Origin: Aeribacillus composti
Lineage (GTDB): Bacteria; Bacillota; Bacilli; Bacillales; Aeribacillaceae
Direction of reading: 5' to 3'
Assembly (NCBI RefSeq): GCF_007827555.1
Contig: NZ_VISS01000003.1
Coordinates: 1-64,000 of the forward strand
Length of the DNA: 64,000 nt
Made by a program: the position numbers and the translations under genes. Below are positions 16,431 to 26,185 of this stretch, one piece after another; the first letter of the stretch is position 1; every line of letters begins with the position of its first letter. Below the pieces are notes generated by a model, which was not told the DNA's origin, did no database searches, and was given only the letters and a program-made list of their open reading frames with translations.

Positions 16431-17870
16431 TTATTTTGGGCTAGCCGATCCTTTTGTCGATCTTGCTGAATGAAAGGAGCGTTTCCGTCCAACCCGTTTG
16501 TTTTTTAAATCAAGCTTTCGTTTATTTCTGCTTTTTTCTTTCTTCATAGGGAGAGGAGGTTCCTCCGTCAATTTTACAGGTGTCGTATCCGGCTCCTTCG
16601 TTAACATTTTAATAGCTGCTGCAAGCAATGGGACGGAATCATATTTTTCCAATAGCTCCGCAGCAAAATTTTTATACTGATCTAAATTTTCAGTTTCCAC
16701 TACAGAGCAAATTTTTTCGACCGTCATTTTTTGTTTTCCTACTAGTGCTTCATCTAAAGTAGGAGGACGCATTCGATCCATTTTTCTTTTTGTTGTATGC
16801 TCAATGGTTTCCAAAATACCGCGTTCCCTTGCGGTTATAAACGTCATCGCTTTTCCTGACTTCCCAGCCCGTCCTGTTCTTCCAATTCTATGCACATAGC
16901 TTTCAGGGTCTTGAGGTACATCAAAATTATATATATGGGTGATACCAGATATATCAAGCCCTCTGGCTGCTACGTCTGTTGCAACAAGTACATCAATGGC
17001 TCCATTTTTAAATTTGTTCAAAACAGATAAGCGTTTCGCTTGGCTTAAATCGCCATGAATTCCTTCTGCTGAATAGCCGCGGACATTTAATGCTTCAGAA
17101 AGTTCGTCCACTCGGCGCTTTGTCCTGCCAAACACAATCGCAAGCTCCGGTGATTGCAGATCAAGAAGTCTTGTCAAAACGTCAAATTTTTGTTTTTCAG
17201 GCACTTCTAAATAATATTGCTGCACATTTGGAACCGTTACTTCTTTCGCTTTTACACGGACATGAGTCGGATTTTTCATAAAGCGTTCTGCAATTGATTT
17301 AATTGGACCAGGCATTGTCGCAGAAAATAGAAGGGTTTGACGCTCCCTAGGAATATTTGAAAGAATGTGCTCAATATCATCAATAAACCCCATGTTGAGC
17401 ATTTCATCCGCTTCATCTAAAACGACAGTGTGCACAGAATCAAGCCGCAGCGTATTGCGCCGTATGTGATCCAATAACCTTCCAGGTGTTCCAACAATGA
17501 TGTGGGGCGGCTTCTTCAAAGCCCGAATCTGCCTGGAAATGTCCTGGCCTCCGTAAATCGGCAATACTCTTGTCCGTTTATCATAGCCGATTTTATATAA
17601 CTCTTCTGATACTTGTATAGCAAGTTCCCGTGTTGGGGCTATCACGATCGCTTGAACAGCTGAATCATGAACATTAATTTTTTCTACTAAAGGGATGCCA
17701 AAAGCTGCTGTTTTTCCTGTCCCTGTTTGCGCTTGTCCAATGATGTCTTTATTGTTCAAGCCTAAAGGGATCGCCTGCATTTGAATGGGAGTCGCTTCTT
17801 CAAAGCCCATTCTTTTTATTGATTTTAACAGCTCCGGACTCAACCCGAACTGGTGAAACAAATTTGTCAA
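16431..17870 (-). CDS. cshA: DEAD-box RNA helicase CshA
   Basis: The 479-residue protein has all helicase motifs: AQTGTGKT (I), PTRELA (Ia), DEAD (II), SAT (III) and [11 protein letters not shown] (VI), plus a basic C-terminal tail ([22 protein letters not shown]) for RNA contact. CshA unwinds RNA in ribosome assembly, cold adaptation and the degradosome. The start is a TTG at 17870 (MTNLFHQF), about 10 bases after AAAGGAG; a TTG at 17879 would overlap the ribosome site. The tail is shorter and less RGG-rich than in B. subtilis. Confidence 0.94.
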   Translation of the reverse strand: MTNLFHQFGLSPELLKSIKRMGFEEATPIQMQAIPLGLNNKDIIGQAQTGTGKTAAFGIPLVEKINVHDSAVQAIVIAPTRELAIQVSEELYKIGYDKRTRVLPIYGGQDISRQIRALKKPPHIIVGTPGRLLDHIRRNTLRLDSVHTVVLDEADEMLNMGFIDDIEHILSNIPRERQTLLFSATMPGPIKSIAERFMKNPTHVRVKAKEVTVPNVQQYYLEVPEKQKFDVLTRLLDLQSPELAIVFGRTKRRVDELSEALNVRGYSAEGIHGDLSQAKRLSVLNKFKNGAIDVLVATDVAARGLDISGITHIYNFDVPQDPESYVHRIGRTGRAGKSGKAMTFITARERGILETIEHTTKRKMDRMRPPTLDEALVGKQKMTVEKICSVVETENLDQYKNFAAELLEKYDSVPLLAAAIKMLTKEPDTTPVKLTEEPPLPMKKEKSRNKRKLDLKNKRVGRKRSFHSARSTKGSASPK

Positions 17871-18125
17871 TTTTTCCAAACTCCTTTAAGACTTTTATTA
17901 AGCGCTGCTGGATAAAAAGGCTCTTGTGCGTATTTTCTAGAAACTGTAAGCTTATCATAGTCGTGAGAATAGTGTAAACTCCGATTTTTGCTGGAAAGTA
18001 CGCATAGGGATTTTTATCCATTCACCGCAGGTGTTATCATACCATTTCCATCAATCTATTTCAACTTACCGCACTATAGCTAAAAAAGCATAAAAACAAA
18101 AGCACAAGCAAAATGATGTTTTATT

Positions 18126-19490
18126 TTATTCTTCCATTAATGCATGAACAACATCTTCCAGCTTCATTCCTCTGGACGCTTTCACTAACACAAGATCTTT
18201 TGAGCCTGCAGCTTTCTTTAATTCATGAATTAGTTCATCTTTGTCAAAAAACACATGAATTTTTCTTTCATCTATAACTTTCTTTGCACCAACGGCAATT
18301 TCTTTTCCGAGTTTTCCAAATGTAAAGAGGTGATCAATTTCTTGATCAGACAGCATCATTCCTACTTCTTGATGAAGTTCAACTTCTCTTTCGCCAAGCT
18401 CCAGCATATCCCCTAAGACAAGAATTTTTTGCGAATATCCTTTTAGACCATGGACTAAATCAATGGCTGCTTTCATCGCTGTAGGATTCGCGTTATATGC
18501 ATCATTTATGATGGACATACCGTTCTTCGTTTGAATCAATTCAAGTCTCATGTTTGTTATTTTCAAATCGCGAAGCCCTTTTTCAATACGATTCAGTCCG
18601 ATCTTTAGGAGTTCTCCAACAGCGATCGCTGCCAATGCGTTTAAAACATTGTGACGGCCTAAAACAGGGATAAAAAAAGGCTGTTCAGCTATATTGGCGC
18701 GAAACCGTGTTCCTTCACCCAACAGCTCCATTGATGTCGGAAAAAGATTATTGTTTTTATTTTCTCCAAACGTTACGGTTTGACATGAATAGTCTTTTTT
18801 TAACAAAGGCTCATCACCATGATAAATGAGCGTTCCATTCTCTTTTAAACCCTTTATAATTTCAAGCTTTGCTTCCGCAATCCCTTCACGAGAGCCTAAA
18901 TCTTGTAAATGAGCATCGCCGATATTGGTAATGACGGCTATATCAGGACGTGCAATTGATGATAATAATTCAATTTCTCCCTTAGCGTTCATGCCCATTT
19001 CTAATACGGCCACTTCTGTATCTTCAGGCATATCTAATATTGTTAAAGGCAGACCGATATGGTTGTTGAAATTCCCTTTCGTTTTATGCACGCGATACCG
19101 AGTGCCCACAACCGATGCGATCATATCTTTTGTCGTTGTTTTGCCATTAGAGCCTGTAATCCCTACTACTTTTGGGTTTACTGCCAACAAATAGTGAGAA
19201 GCAATCTGCTGCAATGCTGACAAGGTGTCGTCGACAATGATCAATGGTTTGTCTTGCGGCGGATTCGGGACTGATCTAGACCATAAGGAGGCATGAGCAC
19301 CATTTTCGAACGCTTTCTCGACAAAGTCATGTCCATTAAACTTTTCGCCAATAATGGGTACAAATAAGTTTCCTTTACGGACATTCCGCGAATCAGTCGT
19401 TACTCCTTCGATTGTAATCTTCTCAAATTCCTCTTTTAATTCTGCGTTGTTTGCCATCTGCTTAATTGCTGATAATTGCCGTTTTATCAT
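18126..19490 (-). CDS. murF: UDP-MurNAc-tripeptide D-Ala-D-Ala ligase
   Basis: The 454-residue Mur ligase adds D-Ala-D-Ala to the UDP-MurNAc-tripeptide in the cytoplasm. It shows the N-terminal MurF domain (GVTTDSRNVRKGNLFVPI), the ATP-binding loop GITGSNGKTTTKDM, the middle-domain EMGMNAKGEIE and a C-terminal domain (NPTAMKAAID). I use the ATG at 19490 (MIKRQLS) because AAAGGAG precedes it correctly; the ATG at 19511 lies inside that site. It follows ddl by 57 bp in the same direction, so substrate-making and using enzymes are probably co-transcribed. Confidence 0.96.
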   Translation of the reverse strand: MIKRQLSAIKQMANNAELKEEFEKITIEGVTTDSRNVRKGNLFVPIIGEKFNGHDFVEKAFENGAHASLWSRSVPNPPQDKPLIIVDDTLSALQQIASHYLLAVNPKVVGITGSNGKTTTKDMIASVVGTRYRVHKTKGNFNNHIGLPLTILDMPEDTEVAVLEMGMNAKGEIELLSSIARPDIAVITNIGDAHLQDLGSREGIAEAKLEIIKGLKENGTLIYHGDEPLLKKDYSCQTVTFGENKNNNLFPTSMELLGEGTRFRANIAEQPFFIPVLGRHNVLNALAAIAVGELLKIGLNRIEKGLRDLKITNMRLELIQTKNGMSIINDAYNANPTAMKAAIDLVHGLKGYSQKILVLGDMLELGEREVELHQEVGMMLSDQEIDHLFTFGKLGKEIAVGAKKVIDERKIHVFFDKDELIHELKKAAGSKDLVLVKASRGMKLEDVVHALMEE

Positions 19491-19546
19491 GCTTTTTTGT
19501 TCTCCTTTCAAAAGGCGGCTTTACACAGCCGCCCTAAGAACGATCT

Positions 19547-20644
19547 TTAAATAGTATACTTGATTCTCTGTTTTAGTTCATATCGCTCGATTCCAAGCTG
19601 AACCAATTTTTCAATCAACGCCGGATAATCGATGCCGCTGTGCTTCCATAAAAGAGGGAACATGCTAAACGGCGTAAATCCAGGCATTGTGTTCACTTCA
19701 TTGATCAACGGTGTTCCGTCTTTTCTCAAGAAAAAGTCTGCCCGAACAAGTCCAGAACCATCGATAGCTTTAAATGCTTTCAGCGCCATTTTTTTGATTT
19801 GTTCATATTGCTCTTCCGTTATGTCAGCTGGAATAATGAGCTCCGTATCTCCGTCTTCATATTTCGCTTTATAATCGTAAAACTCTTTTTTCGGAGCAAT
19901 TTCCCCAACAACAGAGCAGATCGGTTCATCATTTCCAATTACTCCGATTTCAACTTCCCTTCCATCAATACTTTCTTCAATAATCAGCTTCCGATCATAC
20001 AGAAACGCTTCTTCAATAGATTGAATGAGCGATTGCCGATCTTTTGCCTTGCTGATACCTACGCTTGAACCGAGGTTGGCTGGCTTTACAAAGCAAGGAT
20101 ATCCGAGCTGCTCCTCGACTTTTTGAAAAACCTCCTCTTTATCTTTTTCCCAGTCTTTGTTCGTAAACCAAACGTACTTTGCCTGAGCGAGTCCTGCTTG
20201 GGCAAATAAATTTTTCATAATGATTTTATCCATTCCCGCTGCTGAAGCCAAAACTCCATTCCCAACATAAGGTATATTCAGCAATTCCAGCATTCCTTGT
20301 ATCGTTCCATCTTCACCATTCGGTCCATGCAATAGCGGAAATACGACATGGACTGGATCAGCGCTTCCTGGAGCGTTAAATAGTTCTTGACTGAAAGGTA
20401 CCGGCAAATGTTCACCTTTTTCTCCAGCTTCGGAATTTCCCGCTAGAAACTTCAAGTCTTCTACACTTTCAACTGGACCGTTCAATTGCTTTCCTTTTAC
20501 CCATTGCCCTTGCTCCGTAATATAAATTGGATATATGTCAAATTTATTTTTATCGAGAGCGTTTATTACTGCCCGAGCTGTTTGTAATGATACTTGATGC
20601 TCGGCAGATTTGCCCCCATATACAAGCGCCAGTTTGATTGCCAT
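19547..20644 (-). CDS. ddl: D-alanine-D-alanine ligase
   Basis: A 365-residue ATP-grasp enzyme that joins two D-Ala molecules. Visible marks are [12 protein letters not shown] (Ser/Glu near the N terminus), [29 protein letters not shown] and [24 protein letters not shown] (metal ligands Asp, Glu, Asn). It is upstream of murF. Confidence 0.97.
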   Translation of the reverse strand: MAIKLALVYGGKSAEHQVSLQTARAVINALDKNKFDIYPIYITEQGQWVKGKQLNGPVESVEDLKFLAGNSEAGEKGEHLPVPFSQELFNAPGSADPVHVVFPLLHGPNGEDGTIQGMLELLNIPYVGNGVLASAAGMDKIIMKNLFAQAGLAQAKYVWFTNKDWEKDKEEVFQKVEEQLGYPCFVKPANLGSSVGISKAKDRQSLIQSIEEAFLYDRKLIIEESIDGREVEIGVIGNDEPICSVVGEIAPKKEFYDYKAKYEDGDTELIIPADITEEQYEQIKKMALKAFKAIDGSGLVRADFFLRKDGTPLINEVNTMPGFTPFSMFPLLWKHSGIDYPALIEKLVQLGIERYELKQRIKYTI

Positions 20645-20804
20645 TTATTTTTTCCTCCCGTTTTGAAAAAAATCATCTGTTCTATTTTATCATTATATAG
20701 GTTGTTTTTGTTATCATTGCCGAACAATTTATTTGCGGGAGAAAAAAATTCACTTCTTCTTTACCATGAATTAAAATAAATACGAAGGAAGGAGGGGTTA
20801 TCCA

Positions 20805-21125
20805 ATGAAGCCAATAGAGACAGCAGAACAGTTTGAACAAGTGATTCAGAGCAATCAAGAAACCATCATCAAGTTTTTTGCCGATTGGTGCCCTGATTGC
20901 AAAAGAATGGACATGTTTATCGGCGACATTTTAGAAGAATACGGTCAATATGAATGGTATGAGATCAATAAAGATCAATTCCCCGACCTAGCTGAAAAAT
21001 ATCAAGTAATGGGAATTCCAAGCATTTTAATTTTTAAAAACAACGAAAAAATCGCTCATCTGCACAGCGCATACGCAAAAACACCTGAGGAAGTGAAAGA
21101 ATTTTTAGGCTCGCATCTTAAATAA
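20805..21125 (+). CDS. ydbP: Thioredoxin-like protein YdbP
   Basis: The 106-residue thioredoxin-fold protein has the redox motif WCPDC (CPDC instead of CGPC) at about residues 28-32 and the cis-proline in VMGIPSI. It is cytoplasmic, with no signal peptide, so a thiol-disulfide oxidoreductase role is likely. GGAGG precedes the ATG. It is divergent from ddl, as in B. subtilis. Confidence 0.92.
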   Translation: MKPIETAEQFEQVIQSNQETIIKFFADWCPDCKRMDMFIGDILEEYGQYEWYEINKDQFPDLAEKYQVMGIPSILIFKNNEKIAHLHSAYAKTPEEVKEFLGSHLK

Positions 21126-21138
21126 AGAAAAAGCCGCT

Positions 21139-21258
21139 GGGGGTGTCTAATAAGTCGTTTTTACGGCTTATAGACGCCCCCATGAATGTTTTAGAAACGT
21201 TGATATCGGTGTTTATGATTTTTTGTTTTCAATGGCGATTTGATTTTCTGGACAGCCC
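21139..21258 (-). repeat. GGGGCAGTC-type intergenic hairpin repeat, copy 1
   Basis: The reverse complement aligns along its whole length with 33960-34081 and 36134-36254: a GGGCTGTCCA-AAA-TCAAAT opening, the block AATCATAAACACCGATAT, CAACGTTTCTAAAACATT, and a closing long hairpin. Here the hairpin (21139-21181) has a ~19-bp imperfect stem starting GGGGGTGTCTA. It lies just after ydbP and could act as its terminator. Confidence 0.75.
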
Positions 21259-21278
21259 TTTCATAAAAAGCACGAATC

Positions 21279-21318
21279 TAAAAAAACTGGACTTCGGATG
21301 TTTTTTCATCCAGTCCAG
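21279..21318 (-). terminator. Terminator of the HAD hydrolase gene
   Basis: On the minus strand CTGGACTGGATG pairs with CATCC-GA-AGTCCAG across a 6-base loop and is followed by seven Ts. It is a strong intrinsic terminator 29 bp after the gene. Confidence 0.85.
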
Positions 21319-21346
21319 CCTCAATTCTTTTCCTATCAAAATATTT

Positions 21347-22144
21347 CTATTCCTTTTTTAAATCCTCTAAAACCGTCAATAAATCTCTTAATTGGCTGAT
21401 TTCATAGTCTGGAGTGACTTCTCCGCTAAGCTCCAACTGCTTTCGATTAATCCAAACAGACCGGATATTTGTCCGTGATGCCCCAAGTATGTCAGTGCTC
21501 AGTTTGTCTCCAACCATTACCACTTCATTGCTTTGAACACCCATTAAGTTTAGTGCGTGTTCAAAAATTGACGGATCAGGCTTACCTTTGCCGAACTCAC
21601 CTGAAATGACAATATGCTCAAAATACGATGAGAGAGCAGAAACACTAGCAATCTTTTCTTTTTGCAGGCTTGGATCCCCGTTTGTTAAAAGAAGCAAACG
21701 ATAGTTTTGTTTCAGCTGTTCTAATACTTCAAATGTATCTTCATATACGAGCGGTCTTTTGCGCCGTTCTGCATGAAAAAGCTCAGCCAGCTTTTCCCCG
21801 AATTCAGCATCATCTATACCGACCGCCTTCAAACCGTTCGTCCAAGCATCTTTTCTGTAAACAGGCGCCAATTGATTAAGCTTCCCAAACTGTTCGTGCA
21901 CGATTTCGCTAAAATTCGCCCAAAGGCCTTCAAACGGATTGATGCCAATCATTTTTGTAAATGGATATGTTTCATAAGATTCATACAATTTTCTCGCTTC
22001 TTGACGAACCGCTTCCTCAAGCTGTTTTGAATCAACCCCGTATTGTTCTTCGGCTGTGGTGCAAACATATTGGAATGTGTCGCTGACGCTTTTTTCATCC
22101 CAAAGAAGTGTATCATCTAAGTCAAAAAAAACAGCTTTAATCAA
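21347..22144 (-). CDS. HAD-family phosphatase (YsaA-like)
   Basis: The 265-residue protein has all HAD motifs: DLDDT (nucleophile Asp near residue 9), LLTNGDP (motif II), and a lysine plus [11 protein letters not shown] (motifs III/IV), with an inserted helical cap of about 100 residues (subfamily I, YjjG-like). The N terminus [20 protein letters not shown] strongly resembles B. subtilis YsaA. A nucleotide or phosphoserine phosphatase activity is possible; the substrate is not readable from sequence. Confidence 0.85.
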   Translation of the reverse strand: MIKAVFFDLDDTLLWDEKSVSDTFQYVCTTAEEQYGVDSKQLEEAVRQEARKLYESYETYPFTKMIGINPFEGLWANFSEIVHEQFGKLNQLAPVYRKDAWTNGLKAVGIDDAEFGEKLAELFHAERRKRPLVYEDTFEVLEQLKQNYRLLLLTNGDPSLQKEKIASVSALSSYFEHIVISGEFGKGKPDPSIFEHALNLMGVQSNEVVMVGDKLSTDILGASRTNIRSVWINRKQLELSGEVTPDYEISQLRDLLTVLEDLKKE

Positions 22145-22282
22145 TCATCTATCTCCTCTCCATATTCTGTTCCATTCTTACCTAAAAACAATTTTTTGAC
22201 ACTGCCAATATTTCTGATTCGAAAGCAAATAAAGATGGATGACACCTTAATAAATTTTATTTGAAATCAATATAAAATTGAA

Positions 22283-23353
22283 TTATACCTCTTTCGTCCA
22301 GCCGAACTTGTCTTCCGCTTTTCCGTATTGAATGTTCGTGATCGTTTCATAAAGCTTTTTAGAAAACTCGCCTGTTTCTGAATTATTCAATAGCATTTTA
22401 TGCTCATTCCATTTCAGCTCTCCGACCGGCGAAATTACCGCTGCTGTTCCTGTTCCGAAAACTTCTTCCAATTCCCCGTTTTTGTAGGCATTGAAGATAT
22501 CTTCTATTGAAATGCGTTCTTCATGCACCGGTACTCCCCAATCTTTCACTAGCTGGATAACGGAGTCTCTTGTTATACCGCTCAAAATGCTTCCGTTTAA
22601 TTTTGGCGTATACACTTCACCGTTGATTTTGAAGAAAATGTTCATGCTTCCAACTTCTTCTACATATTTATTTTCTTTTCCATCGAGCCAGAGCACCTGA
22701 TCGTATCCTAATTCCTCCGCTTTTTTTTGGGCGTATAAGCTAGCGGCATAGTTTCCGGAAGTTTTAACATGACCAACTCCTCCCGGTACAGCGCGAACAT
22801 ATTCATCTTCAACATAAATTTTTACAGGAACGAGCTGACGGCCTGAATAGTAAGCTCCAACTGGCGACAGGATAATCATAAACTTGTATTCGCTTGCTGG
22901 TCTAACTCCTAAATATGGTTCCGTTGCAATGATGAACGGTCTGATATATAAAGAAGTGCCTTCTTTATTTGGAATCCAATCTCTTTCCACTTCAACAAGC
23001 CGCACAATGGCTTCCAATACTAGATCAGGGTCAATGGGCGGAATACACATTCGTTCGCAAGAGCGGTTCAATCGCTCTATATTTTTATCCGGTCTGAATA
23101 ACAATGTGCGGCCGTCATTCGTTTTATAAGCTTTCAGCCCTTCAAAAATTGCTTGCCCGTAATGAAATACCATTGCTGACGGCGAGAGCACCAACGGTTC
23201 AAACGGCACTATACGAGGGGAATGCCACCCTTGCACCTTATTATAATCCAATATAAACATATGGTCTGTAAAATGTTTTCCAAATCCTAACGATTCAAGA
23301 TCAGGCTTTTCTTTTAACCGGTCCGATTTAATAAATTCAATAACTTGATTCAT
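22283..23353 (-). CDS. ilvE: Branched-chain amino acid aminotransferase
   Basis: A fold-type IV PLP transaminase of 356 residues. The PLP lysine lies in VGHVKTSGNYAAS, and the family signature is LDGKENKYVEEVGSMNIFF. It exchanges amino groups between glutamate and the keto acids of Val, Ile and Leu, the last step of their synthesis. The start at 23353 has the better ribosome spacing; an ATG two codons earlier exists. Expression is controlled by two tandem T-box leaders (23492-24095) and a sigma-A promoter at 24136-24164, which fit the product. Confidence 0.95.
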   Translation of the reverse strand: MNQVIEFIKSDRLKEKPDLESLGFGKHFTDHMFILDYNKVQGWHSPRIVPFEPLVLSPSAMVFHYGQAIFEGLKAYKTNDGRTLLFRPDKNIERLNRSCERMCIPPIDPDLVLEAIVRLVEVERDWIPNKEGTSLYIRPFIIATEPYLGVRPASEYKFMIILSPVGAYYSGRQLVPVKIYVEDEYVRAVPGGVGHVKTSGNYAASLYAQKKAEELGYDQVLWLDGKENKYVEEVGSMNIFFKINGEVYTPKLNGSILSGITRDSVIQLVKDWGVPVHEERISIEDIFNAYKNGELEEVFGTGTAAVISPVGELKWNEHKMLLNNSETGEFSKKLYETITNIQYGKAEDKFGWTKEV

Positions 23354-23491
23354 GTTCATCCATCCTTTCTCATTATTTTAATTTTATTGTGCGCTGCTGA
23401 CTAGACCTATTGGGTTGCCAATTTTTATTGAATGCTTGATTGGCTAAATCGGGCTTTTCTTTTAGCGGGCAGCATGGCGAAATAGCCAATT

Positions 23492-23785
23492 AAAAAAACA
23501 TGCCCCAGCAATCACCAACGCATAAAACATCGGTTGATTGCTGGGGCGAGATGCTTCGCGGTACCACCCAGCTTCTCTGTATTCCTCACAGAATACAGAC
23601 TCAGCAAGTCACACATAGATGACTTTCTTCGTAACGGAAGATCCGTTGTTTTATACTTTGGCAAAAAGCCATTTCTAAAACAAGGCTCCAAGGCGATCTT
23701 CAAAGAGAGATAACGGCTGGCCTTTCAGCCTATGGGTCAGCTCTCTAATACGTCATCGCTCTCTTCTACTGCTCCTTTTCCTCAC
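23492..23785 (-). promoter_or_regulatory. T-box riboswitch, specifier ATC (Ile), proximal to ilvE
   Basis: On the minus strand: Stem I begins near 23785 (GGAGCAGTAGAAGAG), the specifier loop reads GAAGATCGCC with ATC as specifier followed by the usual purine, then the T-box core GGGTGGTACCGCG (23557-23569) and a terminator with a 13-bp stem (23502-23514 with 23535-23547) followed by seven Ts. Uncharged tRNA-Ile should stabilise the antiterminator and let transcription reach ilvE. Confidence 0.88.
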
Positions 23786-23805
23786 CTTTTTCATATGAAA
23801 TTATC

Positions 23806-24095
23806 AAAATAAAAACTCGCCTCAATCCAAAAAGAAATATTGGATTGTTGAGGCGAGTTATTCGCGGTACCACTCAACTTTTCTGTATTCCTCGCGAAAT
23901 ACAGACTCAGCAAGTCACGTACATGACTTTTCTTGATAACGGAAGAACCGTTGCTTTATACTTTAGCTTGCGCTATTTCTAAAACAAAGCTCCAAGGTGA
24001 CCTTCAAAGAGTGGTGAACGACTGACCTTTCAGCCTGCGGGTCAGCTCTCTATGCGCCACCGGCCTCTTTTACTGCTCCTTTTCTTTGCTTTTCT
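23806..24095 (-). promoter_or_regulatory. T-box riboswitch, specifier GTC (Val), distal to ilvE
   Basis: A second complete T-box upstream of the first: Stem I from about 24095, specifier loop GAAGGTCACC with GTC (Val), core GAGTGGTACCGCG (23863-23875) and a terminator with ACTCGCCTCAA paired to TTGAGGCGAGT (23806-23858) and a T-rich tail. Because the two lie in series after one promoter, transcription must pass both terminators. Confidence 0.88.
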
Positions 24096-24135
24096 TATCT
24101 GAAAATAATTTATTTAGTAAATAATTTTGAAAATG

Positions 24136-24164
24136 ATTATATAACCTCTTTCGTTTTAAGTCAA
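24136..24164 (-). promoter_or_regulatory. Sigma-A promoter of the T-box-ilvE transcript
   Basis: The minus strand reads TTGACT (24159-24164), 17 bp, TATAAT (24136-24141), about 40 bp before the first T-box stem. Confidence 0.85.
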
Positions 24165-24283
24165 TAAGAATTTAGTTTTTAACAAAAATTTGTTTCCGAC
24201 ACGTCTCGATTTCACCCAATTCATCACTTTTTCTCTATATCTGAATACACTGACATAAGAAAAATGAAAGGTGGGATATTTGC

Positions 24284-24763
24284 ATGTATGCTAATACACA
24301 TTATGTAAACTACTATTATCCAGTTTACGACCACAGCTTCATTAGACAAAATAGAAACAACAGCTCCATTGACAATATACTGAAGGCTATCTTAAACGGA
24401 ATTTCTTCTGAAGCAAGTGCTATTGATTTTTACACAAGATTGGCAAAGGCGGCGGAAACTTCTGAACAGAGACAGGCAATTGAACATGCGCTAGAAGACG
24501 AAAAAATACATTTACGAACATTCACGCAGCTTTATCAAACATTAACAGGAAAAAAACCGGTTTATCAAACAAAAATAACTCGATTCCGAAATTTCCAAGA
24601 AGGTCTGCGGATCGCTTATGAACAAGAATTGGAAGCATATGAGACATACCGCGATAATTATTTATCTACACAAGATCCAATGATTCGAGATGCTTTCTTT
24701 AGAGCCATGACTGATGAAATTGAACATGCGTTAAGATTTAGCCACGTACTAAACAAGAAGTAG
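24284..24763 (+). CDS. Ferritin-like domain protein
   Basis: The 159-residue protein starts with a tyrosine-rich tail (MYANTHYVNYYYPVYDHSF) and then folds as a four-helix ferritin-like domain with di-iron ligands in the expected places: EASAIDFY, EDEKIHLRTF (ExxH), EQELEAYETY and DEIEHALRF (ExxH). It belongs to the rubrerythrin/YhjR-like proteins found in spore formers. A role in oxidant defence or the spore coat is inference. AAAGGTGGG precedes the ATG. It converges with the FMN protein gene, the two stops being 6 bp apart. Confidence 0.8.
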   Translation: MYANTHYVNYYYPVYDHSFIRQNRNNSSIDNILKAILNGISSEASAIDFYTRLAKAAETSEQRQAIEHALEDEKIHLRTFTQLYQTLTGKKPVYQTKITRFRNFQEGLRIAYEQELEAYETYRDNYLSTQDPMIRDAFFRAMTDEIEHALRFSHVLNKK

Positions 24764-24769
24764 TCGAAA

Positions 24770-26185
24770 TCAATTTTTGCTTCCAGTCATATGAGCGGTC
24801 TCATTTGGGTCAAATGCTAAAGGGACTTTTGTAATTTTACTTGTTGTTTCATCAAGTGCGACAAGATCACTTTTGTTCACATCATGAACATTTGTTTTCC
24901 CTAAACCTTTGACAGCGACCTGTATTTCTTCCGAAAATGACGTTAAAAAATTAGATAAATAATATGCTGCCTCCTCTTTATTAAATTGATCCGCCATTCT
25001 TCCGCTATAAAAGGCCAATACCGTCGGTGGCTCAAATGGTATTGTTTTTACGACCTGTGTATGCGTCATTGCCCATAAAGCAGCAGTTCCTATATAAACA
25101 GCGTCTGCTCCAAGCGCCAAAGCCTTCAATGCATCCCCGGGAGTATTGATTCCGCCGCCAATCAATAAGCTCACTTTTCCTTTCATTTCTCTTTTTGTTA
25201 TATAGTGGACAGCCCTAGTCAATGCATAAATCGTCGGCAATCCGAAATCATCTTGTATGATCGGCGCCGATCCTTTTGTACCTGCCTGACCGCCATCAAT
25301 CGAAATAAAATCCACACCTGCCAAAAGTCCGTATTCAATATCTTCTTCAAGCCTGTTGCTTGCACAAATTTTGATTCCGATCGGGACTCCTCCAGTGAGT
25401 TGTTTTAATTCTTTTACAACCTTTCTTAAATCGTTCGGACTGTTCCATTCATTGAATCTTCTTGGAATAACTGCGGTCTCATCCGGTTTTAAACCTAATA
25501 TATCACGGGCTTTTCCTTGCAAAAATTCAGGTGAAATTCTTGCCGGGACAGCAGCTGAAGCTCCTTGCCCAATATGGATTTCCACAGCATCTGCCTGTTT
25601 TAATACATCTGCATTTTTCCCCCAATTCGCAGTGTGGTATTGAACGATCAAATGCTTTGCCCGTTCACGTTCCTCTTGTAAAAATCCCCCTTCACCGATG
25701 TTACAGGCTGTTCCGACAACGGCTGTTCCCCAGGCTTGGGCAATTCGAACTTGTTCGCTTACGCCAAGACCATATGCCATCCCGCCAAGCAAAACAGGTA
25801 TATCAATTGTGAGAGGTTTTTTGGCCAAGGGACCAATAACCGTTTTCATTTCCACTTTTGCGTCCTCTTTTGCTGGAAAAACAGCGAGCTGAGCGGGTGA
25901 AAAAACAAGTCCGTCAAAGTTTAGAAATTTTCGCGGGCTACCAAACGGGCGGTCAATAATTTTCCCTTCTGCAGCCCTCAAGCTGTTCTCAACGACAATC
26001 CTTGGGCTTATCCGCATAAAGGCACTGACCATTTCCCAGACATTTTCCGCATAAGGATCACCCATGAGAATTTTTGTAAATGATGAAACAGCCTTTTTAA
26101 TAAGAGGGCGAATAGTTAATAACACGATCACATATGTCAGCAAGGGACTTAATAATAATGCGCCTATTACCAAAAATTCATTCAT
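24770..26185 (-). CDS. Membrane-anchored FMN-binding glutamate-synthase-like protein
   Basis: The 471-residue protein has one N-terminal membrane segment (about 5-28) and then a TIM-barrel of the glutamate synthase FMN family: LLGGMAYGLGVS, VVGTACNIGEGGF, EIHIGQGASA, DFISIDGGQAGTKGSAP and GGGINTPGDALKALALGADAVYIGTAAL (FMN phosphate site). The cysteines that hold the 3Fe-4S cluster in true glutamate synthases are not present; the protein has only two cysteines. Its start overlaps the GerXB stop by 8 bases, so it is translationally coupled to a germinant-receptor gene. The substrate is unknown; glutamate synthesis is doubtful. Confidence 0.85.
   Translation of the reverse strand: MNEFLVIGALLLSPLLTYVIVLLTIRPLIKKAVSSFTKILMGDPYAENVWEMVSAFMRISPRIVVENSLRAAEGKIIDRPFGSPRKFLNFDGLVFSPAQLAVFPAKEDAKVEMKTVIGPLAKKPLTIDIPVLLGGMAYGLGVSEQVRIAQAWGTAVVGTACNIGEGGFLQEERERAKHLIVQYHTANWGKNADVLKQADAVEIHIGQGASAAVPARISPEFLQGKARDILGLKPDETAVIPRRFNEWNSPNDLRKVVKELKQLTGGVPIGIKICASNRLEEDIEYGLLAGVDFISIDGGQAGTKGSAPIIQDDFGLPTIYALTRAVHYITKREMKGKVSLLIGGGINTPGDALKALALGADAVYIGTAALWAMTHTQVVKTIPFEPPTVLAFYSGRMADQFNKEEAAYYLSNFLTSFSEEIQVAVKGLGKTNVHDVNKSDLVALDETTSKITKVPLAFDPNETAHMTGSKN

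Noticed and set aside
23512-23703. 63-codon minus-strand open frame upstream of ilvE
   Set aside because: It lies wholly inside the Ile T-box leader, whose structure explains the sequence.
23550-24090. Two similar ~280-bp blocks that look like a simple tandem duplication
   Set aside because: Each has its own specifier, T-box core and terminator with different stems, so they are two functional T-box leaders rather than a plain repeat.
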